Positions 8,368-17,186 of a stretch of 64,000 nt of DNA are shown here, in pieces. Positions within the stretch are counted from its first letter, which is position 1; each line of letters begins with the position of its first letter. The notes beneath the pieces are model-generated. The model made no database searches. It was not told the origin of the DNA and saw nothing but the letters and a program-made list of their open reading frames with translations. A program made the translations under genes and the position numbers. Source of the DNA: a virus; IMG/VR virus record IMGVR_UViG_3300008267_009160, positions 1 to 64,000 of that record. One strand, written 5' to 3'.

Positions 8368-9150
8368 CTATATCACTATCCAATCAGAGCAGTAAATATC
8401 TCTAGTATCCCAACTTGCATATGCTGGTCCAAACCATTTCTTAGGTGCTACAACAATCTTATTCTTATTCTCATTTAACCATGCTGCCCACCAGCTAAAT
8501 GTTGAGTTAACTATTATGTTATGGGTACAGCAGCTCATTAAAAGCAGGTCATCTGAGTCTTTATTTCCTTCTACAAAGAAGAAATTATCTCCTTGGAAAG
8601 TATACTTACACCACTCTATATCATCTGAGAAGATTAGATATTTTGTATCAGCAGGCATATTGCTCATTGCTTGATAATAGTATTCTAAAGGCTGAATAGG
8701 GTGGTGTTGCTGCCTGCTTAGGTAGTCTCCTCTTCTTACGTGTAGGGAGCATAGAGTCATACCTTCGTAATGCTTAAAAAGCTGCAGAGCTTCTTCTTTC
8801 TTAGTAGGTGTAAATAAATCTCTTATAAACTGCTCACAGTGTTTAAAGTATTTTTCACTTTGGAAATAACCGTCTAGCAGTATACTATTTTCGTAAACAG
8901 GTATTTCCTCATAATTAAAACTAGGTTCTTTATATCTTTGAAATTCTTGCAGAGGTAGGTTTACTGGGATTATTTTCTCGAAAAGATCTTCTCTATAAGT
9001 GTTAAAAGAATTATGTACAGGAAAAGTATCTTGTAGGGTTATTATAGGAGTATGTCCATTTTTAAGAGCATACCCGTATACAGCTGCTATCTGAAACATA
9101 AAGTTTCCTAATCCTCCTACTAGCTTAGTCGTTACTATTTTACTTGTCAT
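8368..9150 (-). CDS. Alpha-1,2-fucosyltransferase-like enzyme (GT11)
   Basis: A 260-residue protein with the hallmarks of GT11 fucosyltransferases: GGLGNFMFQ at residues 12-20, the H-V-R-R-G-D-Y donor-binding motif at 137-143, and an N-S-T-F-S-W-W-A-A-W-L block near 225. Members transfer L-fucose (or a related sugar) from a GDP donor. With gmd and an fcl-like gene in the same island, the phage seems able to make both the donor and the transferase. It overlaps the methyltransferase gene upstream by 11 nt. Confidence 0.85.
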   Translation of the reverse strand: MTSKIVTTKLVGGLGNFMFQIAAVYGYALKNGHTPIITLQDTFPVHNSFNTYREDLFEKIIPVNLPLQEFQRYKEPSFNYEEIPVYENSILLDGYFQSEKYFKHCEQFIRDLFTPTKKEEALQLFKHYEGMTLCSLHVRRGDYLSRQQHHPIQPLEYYYQAMSNMPADTKYLIFSDDIEWCKYTFQGDNFFFVEGNKDSDDLLLMSCCTHNIIVNSTFSWWAAWLNENKNKIVVAPKKWFGPAYASWDTRDIYCSDWIVI

Positions 9151-9769
9151 AGTTTTTATTTTCCCAACATTCCCATATAAACTCGTATTCGTATCTTAGT
9201 TTAAATCCAAGAGATGTTAAACCTTGTTGTATTAAGTTTCTCCTTTCAGTACAGTTCTCTATAAAGCTATGAAACTGTACTTGTACAAATCTAAATCTTT
9301 TTAGAATATCACTTTGTATCCATTTTTCAAAAAGAGGATATTCTTCTCCTTCTATATTAACCTGTATTAGGTCGACTCTACCTATGTTGTACTTCTCTAA
9401 AAGAGCTTCTAAAGTTATACATTGAACATCATACTCTACTCCGAAAGAGCTATACGCTGTAGATGCATCTCCTGATGCATACAGTTTTATTACTTTAGGC
9501 TCGGTGCTTATTGCGATATTCTCTACAGAAATCTTTTCTTCGTAGTTTGGTATATTTGTAGTAAGTCTAGATACCATTCTGTTGTAAAAGCTAGGTATTG
9601 GCTCTACTGCTACAACTCTACAGTTATATCTTCGTACTATATTCTCTGTCCATAGCCCTTCGTATCCGCCTAACTCTAGAACTATAGAATTCTCAGTTAG
9701 AGGATAATCTAAGATGTGAGTATTGTCGCCATCACCCTTATTCCATTTCTTATGTGCTTCTGTTAACAT
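9140..9769 (-). CDS. FkbM-family SAM-dependent methyltransferase
   Basis: A 209-residue protein. VLELGGYEG (about residues 30-38) is the S-adenosylmethionine-binding loop, VVAVEPIPSF (about 52-61) the acidic strand 2, and I-Q-V-N-I-E-G-E-E near 137-145 the FkbM signature. FkbM enzymes O-methylate sugars and natural products. Here it probably methylates a glycan residue. It sits between two fucosyltransferase-like genes, overlapping both by 1-11 nt. Confidence 0.75.
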   Translation of the reverse strand: MLTEAHKKWNKGDGDNTHILDYPLTENSIVLELGGYEGLWTENIVRRYNCRVVAVEPIPSFYNRMVSRLTTNIPNYEEKISVENIAISTEPKVIKLYASGDASTAYSSFGVEYDVQCITLEALLEKYNIGRVDLIQVNIEGEEYPLFEKWIQSDILKRFRFVQVQFHSFIENCTERRNLIQQGLTSLGFKLRYEYEFIWECWENKNYDK

Positions 9770-10572
9770 TATGCTCTACTTAATATGTTATCCACTACCT
9801 GTTTAAGTCTATCTAACAAAGTCATATAGGGTTTAGCTGCAAAATAATTTCTTTGTACAGAATCTAACCTATCAAAATAATCTTCTACTCTGAGATTATT
9901 TACTGTTGTGATCGCTTCATCTGCGGACTGTACGATGAAGAAGCCTTTTGTATCAAAAAAATCACATATATTACTGCAACCGTAATATACGGGAATTGTC
10001 TTAGTTATCAAACAGTCTATGATTTTTTCTGTAAAACAATTCTTCTGTGCCGTATTTTCAATACAGAGGTGAAACATAGAATTAAACATAGGTGTTTTTG
10101 TATCTCCTAAAACTTTATTTCCATATAGATTAGGAACACCGCCGTGTCTACTTATATAAAAATCTGTAGGTATCTGTATTTCAGGTTGCCTAAAATAAAT
10201 TTCTTTTCGTAGTCTGTGACCGTAGGTTATTTCTTTAAACCCTGTTAAATGAGATACTTGAAATTTTTTCTGGGTTGTTAGGTCATAATCCCATACCCAG
10301 GCTGTACCGAAAGCCATAAACCAGGCGTTAGGACAGTTTTGAAGAATTTCTTCATCGTACGTGATAATAGCGTCAAATAGCTTCGCATAGCTAATAGCTG
10401 TCTGCTTAAACCTGCTTATTTCTTCGACTTCTTTTACCCAGAGTATATTAAAGGTATCTGAGAATATTTCAACATTTTCTACTGTATCTACGAACAAGCG
10501 TACCGGTCTTTCAAATTCTATTTCTATTTCAGGCCAGGTATTATCAGTTGTACTATATAAGATTTGTTTCAT
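9769..10572 (-). CDS. GT10-like fucosyltransferase
   Basis: A 267-residue protein. Its C-terminal half contains C-I-E-N-T followed by F-T-E-K-I-I-D-C-L and T-I-P-V-Y-Y-G (about residues 172-201), the conserved GDP-fucose-binding region of GT10 (alpha-1,3/1,4-fucosyltransferase) enzymes. The length is shorter than bacterial FucTs with heptad repeats. It supports a glycan carrying GDP-derived 6-deoxysugars. Overlap with neighbours shows co-transcription. Confidence 0.75.
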   Translation of the reverse strand: MKQILYSTTDNTWPEIEIEFERPVRLFVDTVENVEIFSDTFNILWVKEVEEISRFKQTAISYAKLFDAIITYDEEILQNCPNAWFMAFGTAWVWDYDLTTQKKFQVSHLTGFKEITYGHRLRKEIYFRQPEIQIPTDFYISRHGGVPNLYGNKVLGDTKTPMFNSMFHLCIENTAQKNCFTEKIIDCLITKTIPVYYGCSNICDFFDTKGFFIVQSADEAITTVNNLRVEDYFDRLDSVQRNYFAAKPYMTLLDRLKQVVDNILSRA

Positions 10573-11440
10573 GTAGAACTTCTTTTAGTTTTACTAACTT
10601 CTCTTCATCTATATTAATATCCGGTATATGTCGGTTGTAAAATAGTTTGTAGTATAGTGCAAACCTTTCTAATGCCCATTTTCCATACCCGGGATTAGTA
10701 TCTTGCATTCCTTTATTATATATTCTCATACCGGTACCTATACCTGCAAAATGAAACAGTAGCTCCCCAAAGTCCATATCGCTATTTAAATAGGAGTACT
10801 TATTTACCCTACCTCTTTCGTTACTTATACCTCCGACTAAGTCTTCGTTTAATATAGCAATCTTACCTCCGTTATGTAAAATATCAAAAGCGACTGGATC
10901 AAAGAAATCTAAAACAGGATGATTAAGAGGGTTGTAAATACCTTCTATCATTAAGGATAGTACTTCTGGTTTAAGATCAGATATCTTGTTCTTGTTAAAG
11001 CCGAAAAAATATGTCTGAGTAACATCTGAATATCCTCGTATGTTATCTATTCCGTTTAAATTATTTTTATAGCAACGGACTGGGCCAATAAGGTCGTACC
11101 CTTCTTCGATCTTATCGTAAATAAGACTTAAAGCTTCTTTTCTAAAAATAACATCACTGTCAATATGAATAATGTAATCATATTCTTTTGCATATTCTTT
11201 TATTACCTGAGTCCATATATAAGCTGTGCCTGCGTGTCCTCTAGAGTAATGAAAATGGACTGAGGGGTCGAGTACATGGTAGTCTGCGTTGGAAAAAATA
11301 CCAACTTCATTAAAATCAGTATTTATACCAAAAACATTAATTTTAGTTTTAGGGTGATACTTGTAGAAAGACTCTAAACATTTTCGAGCTACAAAACCAC
11401 AGCTGTAAGCTTCTGTGAAAAGAAATATTTTTTTATCCAT
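10553..11440 (-). CDS. Glycosyltransferase with DxD motif
   Basis: A 295-residue protein starting MDKKIFLFTEAYS; the ATG at 11440 is preferred to an upstream TTG. Residues about 84-91 (Y-I-I-H-I-D-S-D-V) give a DxD metal-binding motif of GT-A enzymes, and a preceding G-H-A-G-T-A region resembles GT8-type proteins. Sugar and acceptor are unknown. It is part of the continuous 8368-16512 operon with short overlaps. Confidence 0.65.
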   Translation of the reverse strand: MDKKIFLFTEAYSCGFVARKCLESFYKYHPKTKINVFGINTDFNEVGIFSNADYHVLDPSVHFHYSRGHAGTAYIWTQVIKEYAKEYDYIIHIDSDVIFRKEALSLIYDKIEEGYDLIGPVRCYKNNLNGIDNIRGYSDVTQTYFFGFNKNKISDLKPEVLSLMIEGIYNPLNHPVLDFFDPVAFDILHNGGKIAILNEDLVGGISNERGRVNKYSYLNSDMDFGELLFHFAGIGTGMRIYNKGMQDTNPGYGKWALERFALYYKLFYNRHIPDINIDEEKLVKLKEVLHETNLI

Positions 11441-12335
11441 TTTTAAACAGATCGCTTTTATACTTAAGAAATGCAAGACGGTCTTCTAGCGGTAGAGATT
11501 GGTAGTAATGCCAAACTTCTCTCATAGCTCCTTCTAATGGATTGCTATTCCATACAGGGTCGTGATACATATGAAATACATCGATATGAGGATTATCTGC
11601 ATATTCAATATGTCCAATTTCATCAAGTACCTTACTCCAAAACATCTGATCCTCTACCGCGTAGCCCCAGAATATCTCAGGATCAAAACCTCCTACTCTA
11701 GTGAAAGCTTCTTTAGTTATTAAAATAGAGCCTCCTTTAGATCCTTTGAGCTGCGGTTCTGAAACCCAAGGAGGGTTATTTTGTAGTTCGTTATGATCTA
11801 GAGTAGCTTCCAGTAATCTTTCAGTCCACGACGGGTTTACATATAGCACGCATCTGCCACCAAAAGGTTGTAAGCATTGTACTTCTGGGTTTAAGTTTTT
11901 TTCTAATCTAAGAAAGAAGTCTTTCTTAACTATTATATCTAAATCATGTAGAAGATAGTACTTTGCTTTATTTGAATACTTAACTCCGAAGTTATAAGCA
12001 AAGCTGCGGCTATAAGTTGCGCGTACGTTACCGGGAGTGTAAATGTAATTAACATCACCAGTAAGCTTTTCTTCACTGTAAGGTGCAATATCGTGTTCAA
12101 CAAAAGTTAAAAGTATGTTAGTAAACCTATTACTTTCTGTTTTATTATCAAAGTAATATCTTATAGCTTCTTTGAAAGTTCTAACTGTTGTATCTAAAAA
12201 GTTATACCTTCCTTGAAAACCTACTATGACGTTTATGTCGCAATCTTCGTCACTGAGGAGTTTAATCTTTGAAAGAGTTTGTATCTCTGCATAATCAATT
12301 CTATTCTGATCTACTACTCTGTATAGTTCATTCAT
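11433..12335 (-). CDS. Glycosyltransferase, GT2/galactosyltransferase-like
   Basis: A 300-residue GT-A protein. The segment L-L-H-D-L-D-I near residues 125-131 is a DxD-type site, and G-G-F-D-P-E-I-F-W-G-Y-A-V-E-D near 213-227 is the acceptor-side block seen in chondroitin-polymerase and galactosyltransferase-C domains. Probably a chain-extending transferase. The start overlaps the next GT2 gene by 8 nt. Confidence 0.7.
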   Translation of the reverse strand: MNELYRVVDQNRIDYAEIQTLSKIKLLSDEDCDINVIVGFQGRYNFLDTTVRTFKEAIRYYFDNKTESNRFTNILLTFVEHDIAPYSEEKLTGDVNYIYTPGNVRATYSRSFAYNFGVKYSNKAKYYLLHDLDIIVKKDFFLRLEKNLNPEVQCLQPFGGRCVLYVNPSWTERLLEATLDHNELQNNPPWVSEPQLKGSKGGSILITKEAFTRVGGFDPEIFWGYAVEDQMFWSKVLDEIGHIEYADNPHIDVFHMYHDPVWNSNPLEGAMREVWHYYQSLPLEDRLAFLKYKSDLFKNG

Positions 12336-13089
12336 CTTCGTATAATTTTTCTAAAGGAGTATATACAGGCATATTCTGAATAACACGATCTACTCTCTTT
12401 ATCTCTTCCTGTAGATACTTTGATTCATTATAAGGATTTTCTACATTGTAGACATACAGTATCTCGGGAATATATTGACTTTTATCTATACCGCACATCT
12501 CTAACATAGGATATTGAAATACTCTATCTCCAGATAATGCGAAATGTTCTCCAGTATCCGGATCTATAAAGTCTTCAGATTTTATCTTTAAAAATAACTC
12601 TCGTTTGAAAGTCCTTAAGTGTGATCCTAACCAGGTATATGTTCTAAATGTTCTTAACGCCCTAACTGTTAAAGGATACTCTCTATAGTGGTATGTTACA
12701 TCTCTATAAGGATATTCTTCGTACGTGCCGTAAGTCATCCAACACCCGGTTTCTACATACTCTTTATTTACTCTCTGTAAAACTCCTGAATGCGGAAACC
12801 AGTCATCACCATCTAAAGTAACAATTATAGATCTAGCAGGTGCTAACTCGACTGCTAGACGGTAATTCTCTACTTGGTACTTTCGAGTCTCGTTACGTAT
12901 TACTCTTAGATTTTTATTTCTAGATTCAAACTCTTTGACTATTTCAAAGCTTCCATCGTCTGAGCAGGCGTCTATGTACAATATATTAAACGACGGGTAG
13001 TCTTGCTCTAATGCGCTAGTTAAAGATTTTTTTACATAACCGATTACATTTCGAGCTGCTATAACAATAGTCACGTGGTTATATGTCAT
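12328..13089 (-). CDS. Glycosyltransferase, GT2 family
   Basis: A 253-residue classical GT2 enzyme: VTIVIAARN near the N-terminus, Y-I-D-A-C-S-D-D-G-S for the nucleotide site, and T-L-D-G-D-D-W near residues 92-98 containing the DxD motif. It is immediately upstream, by transcription order downstream, of gmd, whose stop it overlaps by 11 nt, so it may use a GDP-mannose-derived donor. Confidence 0.75.
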   Translation of the reverse strand: MTYNHVTIVIAARNVIGYVKKSLTSALEQDYPSFNILYIDACSDDGSFEIVKEFESRNKNLRVIRNETRKYQVENYRLAVELAPARSIIVTLDGDDWFPHSGVLQRVNKEYVETGCWMTYGTYEEYPYRDVTYHYREYPLTVRALRTFRTYTWLGSHLRTFKRELFLKIKSEDFIDPDTGEHFALSGDRVFQYPMLEMCGIDKSQYIPEILYVYNVENPYNESKYLQEEIKRVDRVIQNMPVYTPLEKLYEDE

Positions 13090-14047
13090 ACTGCCAGTAT
13101 TCGATCATTTCCTGCAACATCGTTTCAAAAGTATACTTAGGCTTCCAACCTGTCCGCTCTCTTAGTTTTGTTGCGTCACCTTTTAGGTTATTCAGTTCTT
13201 CCGGTCTTAAAAACTTTTCATGCGTTACAACATACTCTCTATAATCAAGACCTAATTCGCTAAATACAAAATCGCACAGCTCGGCTACTGAATGAGATAT
13301 TCCGGTAGCACATACAAAGTCGTCTGGCTGGTCTAGTTGTAGAATTGAATGCATAGCTTCCACGTAATCTTTAGCATGTCCCCAATCTCGGGTTGCTTGT
13401 AAGTTACCTAGTACTAACTTATCTGATTTACCTTGTTTAATCCTGACAGCTTCTTTGCATACTTTATTTGTAACAAAATTTGTACCGCGGCGAGGCGATT
13501 CGTGGTTAAACAGTATACCGTTTGAGATATACATGCCGTAAGAATTTCTATAATTTCTAGCTATGTTATAGCCAAATACCTTAGCACAGCCGTAAGGAGA
13601 TACTGGATGCAAAGGGGTAGTTTCTCTCTGGTATCCATCAGCATCAATTGAGTTGCCGAACATTTCTGAGGAGGATGCTTGGTATATTTTTATCTTAGGG
13701 TTAATTTCTTTTACTGCTTCTAATAGATTTAAAACGCTTAGTCCTGTTGCATTAGCTGTATAAAGGGGCTGGTCAAAAGAGATACGTACGTGAGACTGAG
13801 CAGCTAGATTATAAATTTCATCAGGCTGTACTTTATTTATTACTCTATACAAAGAAGCGATATCAGTCATATCAGCGTAATGCAGTCTAATAAGTCCGAA
13901 AACTTTATCGAGTCTTGCTGTTTGATTCTCAGCTACAGAATTTCTCTTAAGTATTCCGTGAACGTGGTATCCTAATTCAAGCAAATACTCTGCAAGGTAA
14001 GAACCATCCTGTCCGTTTATTCCTGTAATTAAAGCTGTTTTATTCAT
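13079..14047 (-). CDS. gmd: GDP-mannose 4,6-dehydratase
   Basis: A 322-residue extended SDR. The N-terminus GINGQDGSYLAEYLL (residues 9-23) has the GxxGxxG motif, S-S-S-E-M-F-G is at 125-131, and catalytic Tyr152-x3-Lys156. It converts GDP-D-mannose to GDP-4-keto-6-deoxy-D-mannose, the precursor of GDP-fucose, GDP-colitose, GDP-rhamnose and GDP-perosamine. Slightly shorter than cellular GMD (about 345-370). It overlaps the PLP-enzyme gene by 8 nt. Confidence 0.92.
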   Translation of the reverse strand: MNKTALITGINGQDGSYLAEYLLELGYHVHGILKRNSVAENQTARLDKVFGLIRLHYADMTDIASLYRVINKVQPDEIYNLAAQSHVRISFDQPLYTANATGLSVLNLLEAVKEINPKIKIYQASSSEMFGNSIDADGYQRETTPLHPVSPYGCAKVFGYNIARNYRNSYGMYISNGILFNHESPRRGTNFVTNKVCKEAVRIKQGKSDKLVLGNLQATRDWGHAKDYVEAMHSILQLDQPDDFVCATGISHSVAELCDFVFSELGLDYREYVVTHEKFLRPEELNNLKGDATKLRERTGWKPKYTFETMLQEMIEYWQYDI

Positions 14048-15200
14048 TATCGTTAACTATTTTAGATATTAACTCAATCTCCTGTTCTGATAGATCTTGA
14101 TGATTAGGTAAGTAAAAGCCTTGTTGGTGTAGTAATTCACAGTTAGGAAGATCTACTGGTTGGTAGTATGATTTCCAGAAAGGCTGTCTAGCCATTGAGC
14201 CAGCAATAAGGGGTCTTACTTCTATCTTAGCTTCTCTCAATGCCTGTACTATCTTCTCTCGGCTAGGACTGACTACCGGATAGGCAAAATTAGAAATTAA
14301 ATCACTATCTTGTACTTCTAAGGATAGTTTATTGTGTCTGATTAAATGCTTGTAGTATCTGAAATTTCTCTGTCTTTTAACTTTTATATCATCTAGTTTA
14401 CCTATTTGACGTAGTCCTAAGAAAGCTTGTAGGTCTGTTGCTCTAAGGTTAAAACCCGGGTAGTAGAAAGTGTATTGAGCATCAAAATCGGAAATGTTAT
14501 GTCCGTTTCTTAAATGTGCTTGTTCAGAAGGTTCTAAATCTCTATCCCATCCGTGATTTCTCATCATTAAAGATACCCCGGCTAAGAATCTATTATTTGT
14601 ACATACAAAACCTCCTTCTATGGTGGACAGGTGGTGGCCGTAGTATAAACTAAATACAGACATTTCACCAAAGGTTCCTAGCTTTTTGCCTTTGTATTCC
14701 GATCCCATTGATTCGCAAACATCTTCTAATAGCACTACATCGTGTTTTTTACATAGAGCTAGAATAGCATCCATATCAGGAACAAATCCTAAAACGTGTA
14801 CTAGTATAAATGCTGCAGGTTTATGTGTTTTAAATAATTTTTCTAGGTGAGTTAAGTCTACAGCTAAGTTTTCAAGATTACAATCACATAGTATAGGGCG
14901 AAGTCCTAGTTGAGTACAGGAAGTTACATCTGTTATCCAAGACAAGCCTGGAACTATGATCTTATCGTTCTTTAACTTTGCAGTATGTTTTAAGACTGAT
15001 AGCATCAACAACAAGGCTGATGAGCCAGAGTTTACATACGTTGTGTATTTTACTCCTAGGTACTCGGACCATTCTGCTTCTAATTGTCTAGTTAAAGGTC
15101 CTTTAGTTAATTGAGGTGTAGGATTTTGCTGTAGCCATCCTACTAAAGCATCTATATCGCTTCTATCTATAGTATCTGAGACTAGTTTAACTGGTTGCAT
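14040..15200 (-). CDS. DegT-family PLP enzyme with active-site histidine (ColD/RfbH-like sugar 3-dehydratase)
   Basis: A 386-residue DegT/DnrJ/EryC1/StrS fold protein. Aminotransferases of this family have a lysine in the cofactor loop, but here the loop reads S-L-Y-Y-G-H-H-L-S-T-I-E-G-G (residues 184-197), with histidines 189-190. Lys-to-His replacement is the hallmark of the sugar 3-dehydratases: RfbH/DdhC on CDP-sugars and ColD, whose active-site His is at a similar position, on GDP-4-keto-6-deoxymannose. Adjacent to gmd, the ColD reaction towards GDP-colitose is the simplest inference. PLP-binding E159-D160 and S164-M165 regions are present. Confidence 0.8.
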   Translation of the reverse strand: MQPVKLVSDTIDRSDIDALVGWLQQNPTPQLTKGPLTRQLEAEWSEYLGVKYTTYVNSGSSALLLMLSVLKHTAKLKNDKIIVPGLSWITDVTSCTQLGLRPILCDCNLENLAVDLTHLEKLFKTHKPAAFILVHVLGFVPDMDAILALCKKHDVVLLEDVCESMGSEYKGKKLGTFGEMSVFSLYYGHHLSTIEGGFVCTNNRFLAGVSLMMRNHGWDRDLEPSEQAHLRNGHNISDFDAQYTFYYPGFNLRATDLQAFLGLRQIGKLDDIKVKRQRNFRYYKHLIRHNKLSLEVQDSDLISNFAYPVVSPSREKIVQALREAKIEVRPLIAGSMARQPFWKSYYQPVDLPNCELLHQQGFYLPNHQDLSEQEIELISKIVNDNE

Positions 15201-15211
15201 ATAAAGTTTAT

Positions 15212-15880
15212 TTAGTACTTTAGTAAATGTCTACTATCTGTTACTTTCATTTCTATATCAGAATAGTCAGCTTTTTGCCAAGCTAATGCTGGGTAGAAGG
15301 AGTATGTAGGTACTACTGAATGTAGTAATGCTAGCCATACATCGGCGCTAACTACGTTAGTGTATGTAATAGGAGGAGTCATCTCGAGAATTCTGAGTAG
15401 GTGGTATTCTAAATTGTAATGTATGTACTCAAAAGCTTCTTTCCTGTAGCCTATTGCATGAGTAGATAAACTACTTTTACACCTTAAAATATTAGGGTGT
15501 TCTGTTGTATACACTCCGTTGCTGTGATTACCTCCGAAATATAACATACCCCAGTCGCCGGGTACTTGTTCGATATACTCAGCGAAACGTTGGTTAAAGT
15601 CTTCCGGAAATTCAACATCATCTTCTAAGAGCAGTACATTGCCTGCGCCCTCTGCAATTAGCTTATTAAAGAAGCCGACAAAACTATCTAGGTGAGCTAC
15701 ATTAGCTCTATATCTCTGCTCATACTCCGTATCAATAAAAATATCTTTCCAATCGGTAGCTGAATATCTTTCAACTAAGAGATTGTGTTTTTTAAAAACC
15801 TCTTGGGAAGTTTCCCATCTATCTGTTCTCCTATCTAGATTAAGGCAGTATGTTTTATCAAAAAACTGATTAGGTGTCAT
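15212..15880 (-). CDS. Glycosyltransferase family 25 protein
   Basis: A 222-residue protein. C-L-N-L-D-R-R-T-D-R-W near residues 12-22 is the typical start of the LPS biosynthesis GT25 family, and V-L-L-L-E-D-D-V-E-F near 77-86 is its DxD-type motif. GT25 enzymes often add galactose to LPS cores. The start overlaps the upstream GT2 gene by 4 nt. Confidence 0.8.
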   Translation of the reverse strand: MTPNQFFDKTYCLNLDRRTDRWETSQEVFKKHNLLVERYSATDWKDIFIDTEYEQRYRANVAHLDSFVGFFNKLIAEGAGNVLLLEDDVEFPEDFNQRFAEYIEQVPGDWGMLYFGGNHSNGVYTTEHPNILRCKSSLSTHAIGYRKEAFEYIHYNLEYHLLRILEMTPPITYTNVVSADVWLALLHSVVPTYSFYPALAWQKADYSDIEMKVTDSRHLLKY

Positions 15881-16512
15881 AACGTGCTGTATAGTTCGTT
15901 CTGTTTTTCTTGGCGTTCAATAGTCTTAGGATGTATTAAATCATACCCTTCTGGAAGGTAGCTTGCTTCTCTTGCTCCGACTATACGTTCATGCACTTTA
16001 TTTACCCAGCCAATCTCAGAAGTATTCTTAAGTATACGTGTCTGATAATCAGGGTAGTTAACCCATCCATTTTCATTAACATACCATCTCCACTTCAGTA
16101 TATGTTCTTGAGTCAATCCTTCTACTGTATTAATTCTAGGAACAGCATAGAGTTCAACACTAGGGTTAAGTTCCAGTATCTCTGGCAAGGCCGTTAATAG
16201 CTCTTCGGAAGGGTATTCATCAGCGTCTATTTGAAAAATGTAATCTTTAGTACAGCGTCTTTTTAGGTTATTTTTATATGCTGAAAAGTCTTTATTTAAA
16301 GGATAGAAAGTTAGCTTTACGTTGCTGTAGATATTATCTCTAGAATCAGCTAACTGTTTCATAACTTTCTGAACTTCAACAGTAGTGTTCTTTTCATCTG
16401 CTTGTACGACAAGTTCATCTTCTTCTCTCAAAAAGGGTAGGAGTATTTTTCCTAACCTCTCTAATTCCCTATGTTCATTACAAACGGTTACTGCGTAGGA
16501 GATACTAGGCAT
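15877..16512 (-). CDS. Glycosyltransferase, short GT2-like
   Basis: A 211-residue protein similar to the N-terminal half of GT2 enzymes: S-Y-A-V-T-V-C-N-E at the start and I-F-Q-I-D-A-D-E-Y near residues 93-101 with the DxD motif. It is at the short end for the family. It sits at the promoter-distal side of small zinc-finger genes and in the same operon as the GT25 gene. Confidence 0.7.
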   Translation of the reverse strand: MPSISYAVTVCNEHRELERLGKILLPFLREEDELVVQADEKNTTVEVQKVMKQLADSRDNIYSNVKLTFYPLNKDFSAYKNNLKRRCTKDYIFQIDADEYPSEELLTALPEILELNPSVELYAVPRINTVEGLTQEHILKWRWYVNENGWVNYPDYQTRILKNTSEIGWVNKVHERIVGAREASYLPEGYDLIHPKTIERQEKQNELYSTL

Positions 16513-16515
16513 CTT

Positions 16516-16968
16516 TTAAGGTTTGAAGTTGAAAACACCCACATAATCGCAAGCTTCTATAAAGTCTGTTCCGAAAAGCTTAAGCGTTTTTGTATCGCTT
16601 AAGTGTGTTATGTTCTTCTTAGCGTACTTTTCTTTTTCTTCTGCGGTTAATTCTCTAACCAATATACCTGCCCACTGCCAGTCTTCTGAATTAACTCCGT
16701 TAATAAACACTGTTCCTTTTTCCGGAATATTAATAGTAGACGGATACCATTTGCGTCCATCAGAGTCGATCTTTGCTAGGTCCTTATAAAGCTCTGGGTA
16801 TCCGATTTCGAGTTCCTCAAAGTCGAATTCTCCTACTCTCATTAAATCTGTTGTGTTATAACCACACCCCCAGCAAAAATAGCTATTAGCAAATTCACTA
16901 ATGGGAGCTATATAACATGCATCGCATTCGCATAGAGGACAGTGTCCTAAATTATCTCTACTTGTCAT
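16516..16968 (-). CDS. Zinc-ribbon hypothetical protein
   Basis: A 150-residue protein with C-P-L-C and C-W-G-C pairs (about residues 10-13 and 32-35), plus nearby cysteines, consistent with an N-terminal zinc ribbon. The remainder is acidic with no recognised domain. Its ATG overlaps the upstream stop by 4 nt. Could be a small regulatory or nucleic-acid-binding factor. Confidence 0.55.
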   Translation of the reverse strand: MTSRDNLGHCPLCECDACYIAPISEFANSYFCWGCGYNTTDLMRVGEFDFEELEIGYPELYKDLAKIDSDGRKWYPSTINIPEKGTVFINGVNSEDWQWAGILVRELTAEEKEKYAKKNITHLSDTKTLKLFGTDFIEACDYVGVFNFKP

Positions 16969-17186
16969 AGTATTCTTTCTTCTGTTGTTGTATAACTATT
17001 AAATACAGGAATTTCTGTGTGATTTACAACTCCTGCGGGGTACCCTGGTATATAAGGAATGTTGCTAGGAGTGCTTATTTCATTGAGTTCCTCCATTATT
17101 AGTTCCCAATCCTCGGTACTAATTTCACCTTCTCGCTTAGCTGCTGCGAAGCCTTTAAGCCATGTTACGAATTCACTACTTGTCAT
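16965..17186 (-). CDS. Small hypothetical protein
   Basis: A 73-residue acidic protein (MTSSEFVTWLKGFAAAKREG). The W-L-K-G-F-x3-K-x-G-x-I-S-x2-D-W pattern is frequent in uncharacterised small phage proteins. It overlaps the upstream glycosyltransferase by 11 nt. The function is unknown. Confidence 0.6.
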   Translation of the reverse strand: MTSSEFVTWLKGFAAAKREGEISTEDWELIMEELNEISTPSNIPYIPGYPAGVVNHTEIPVFNSYTTTEERIL

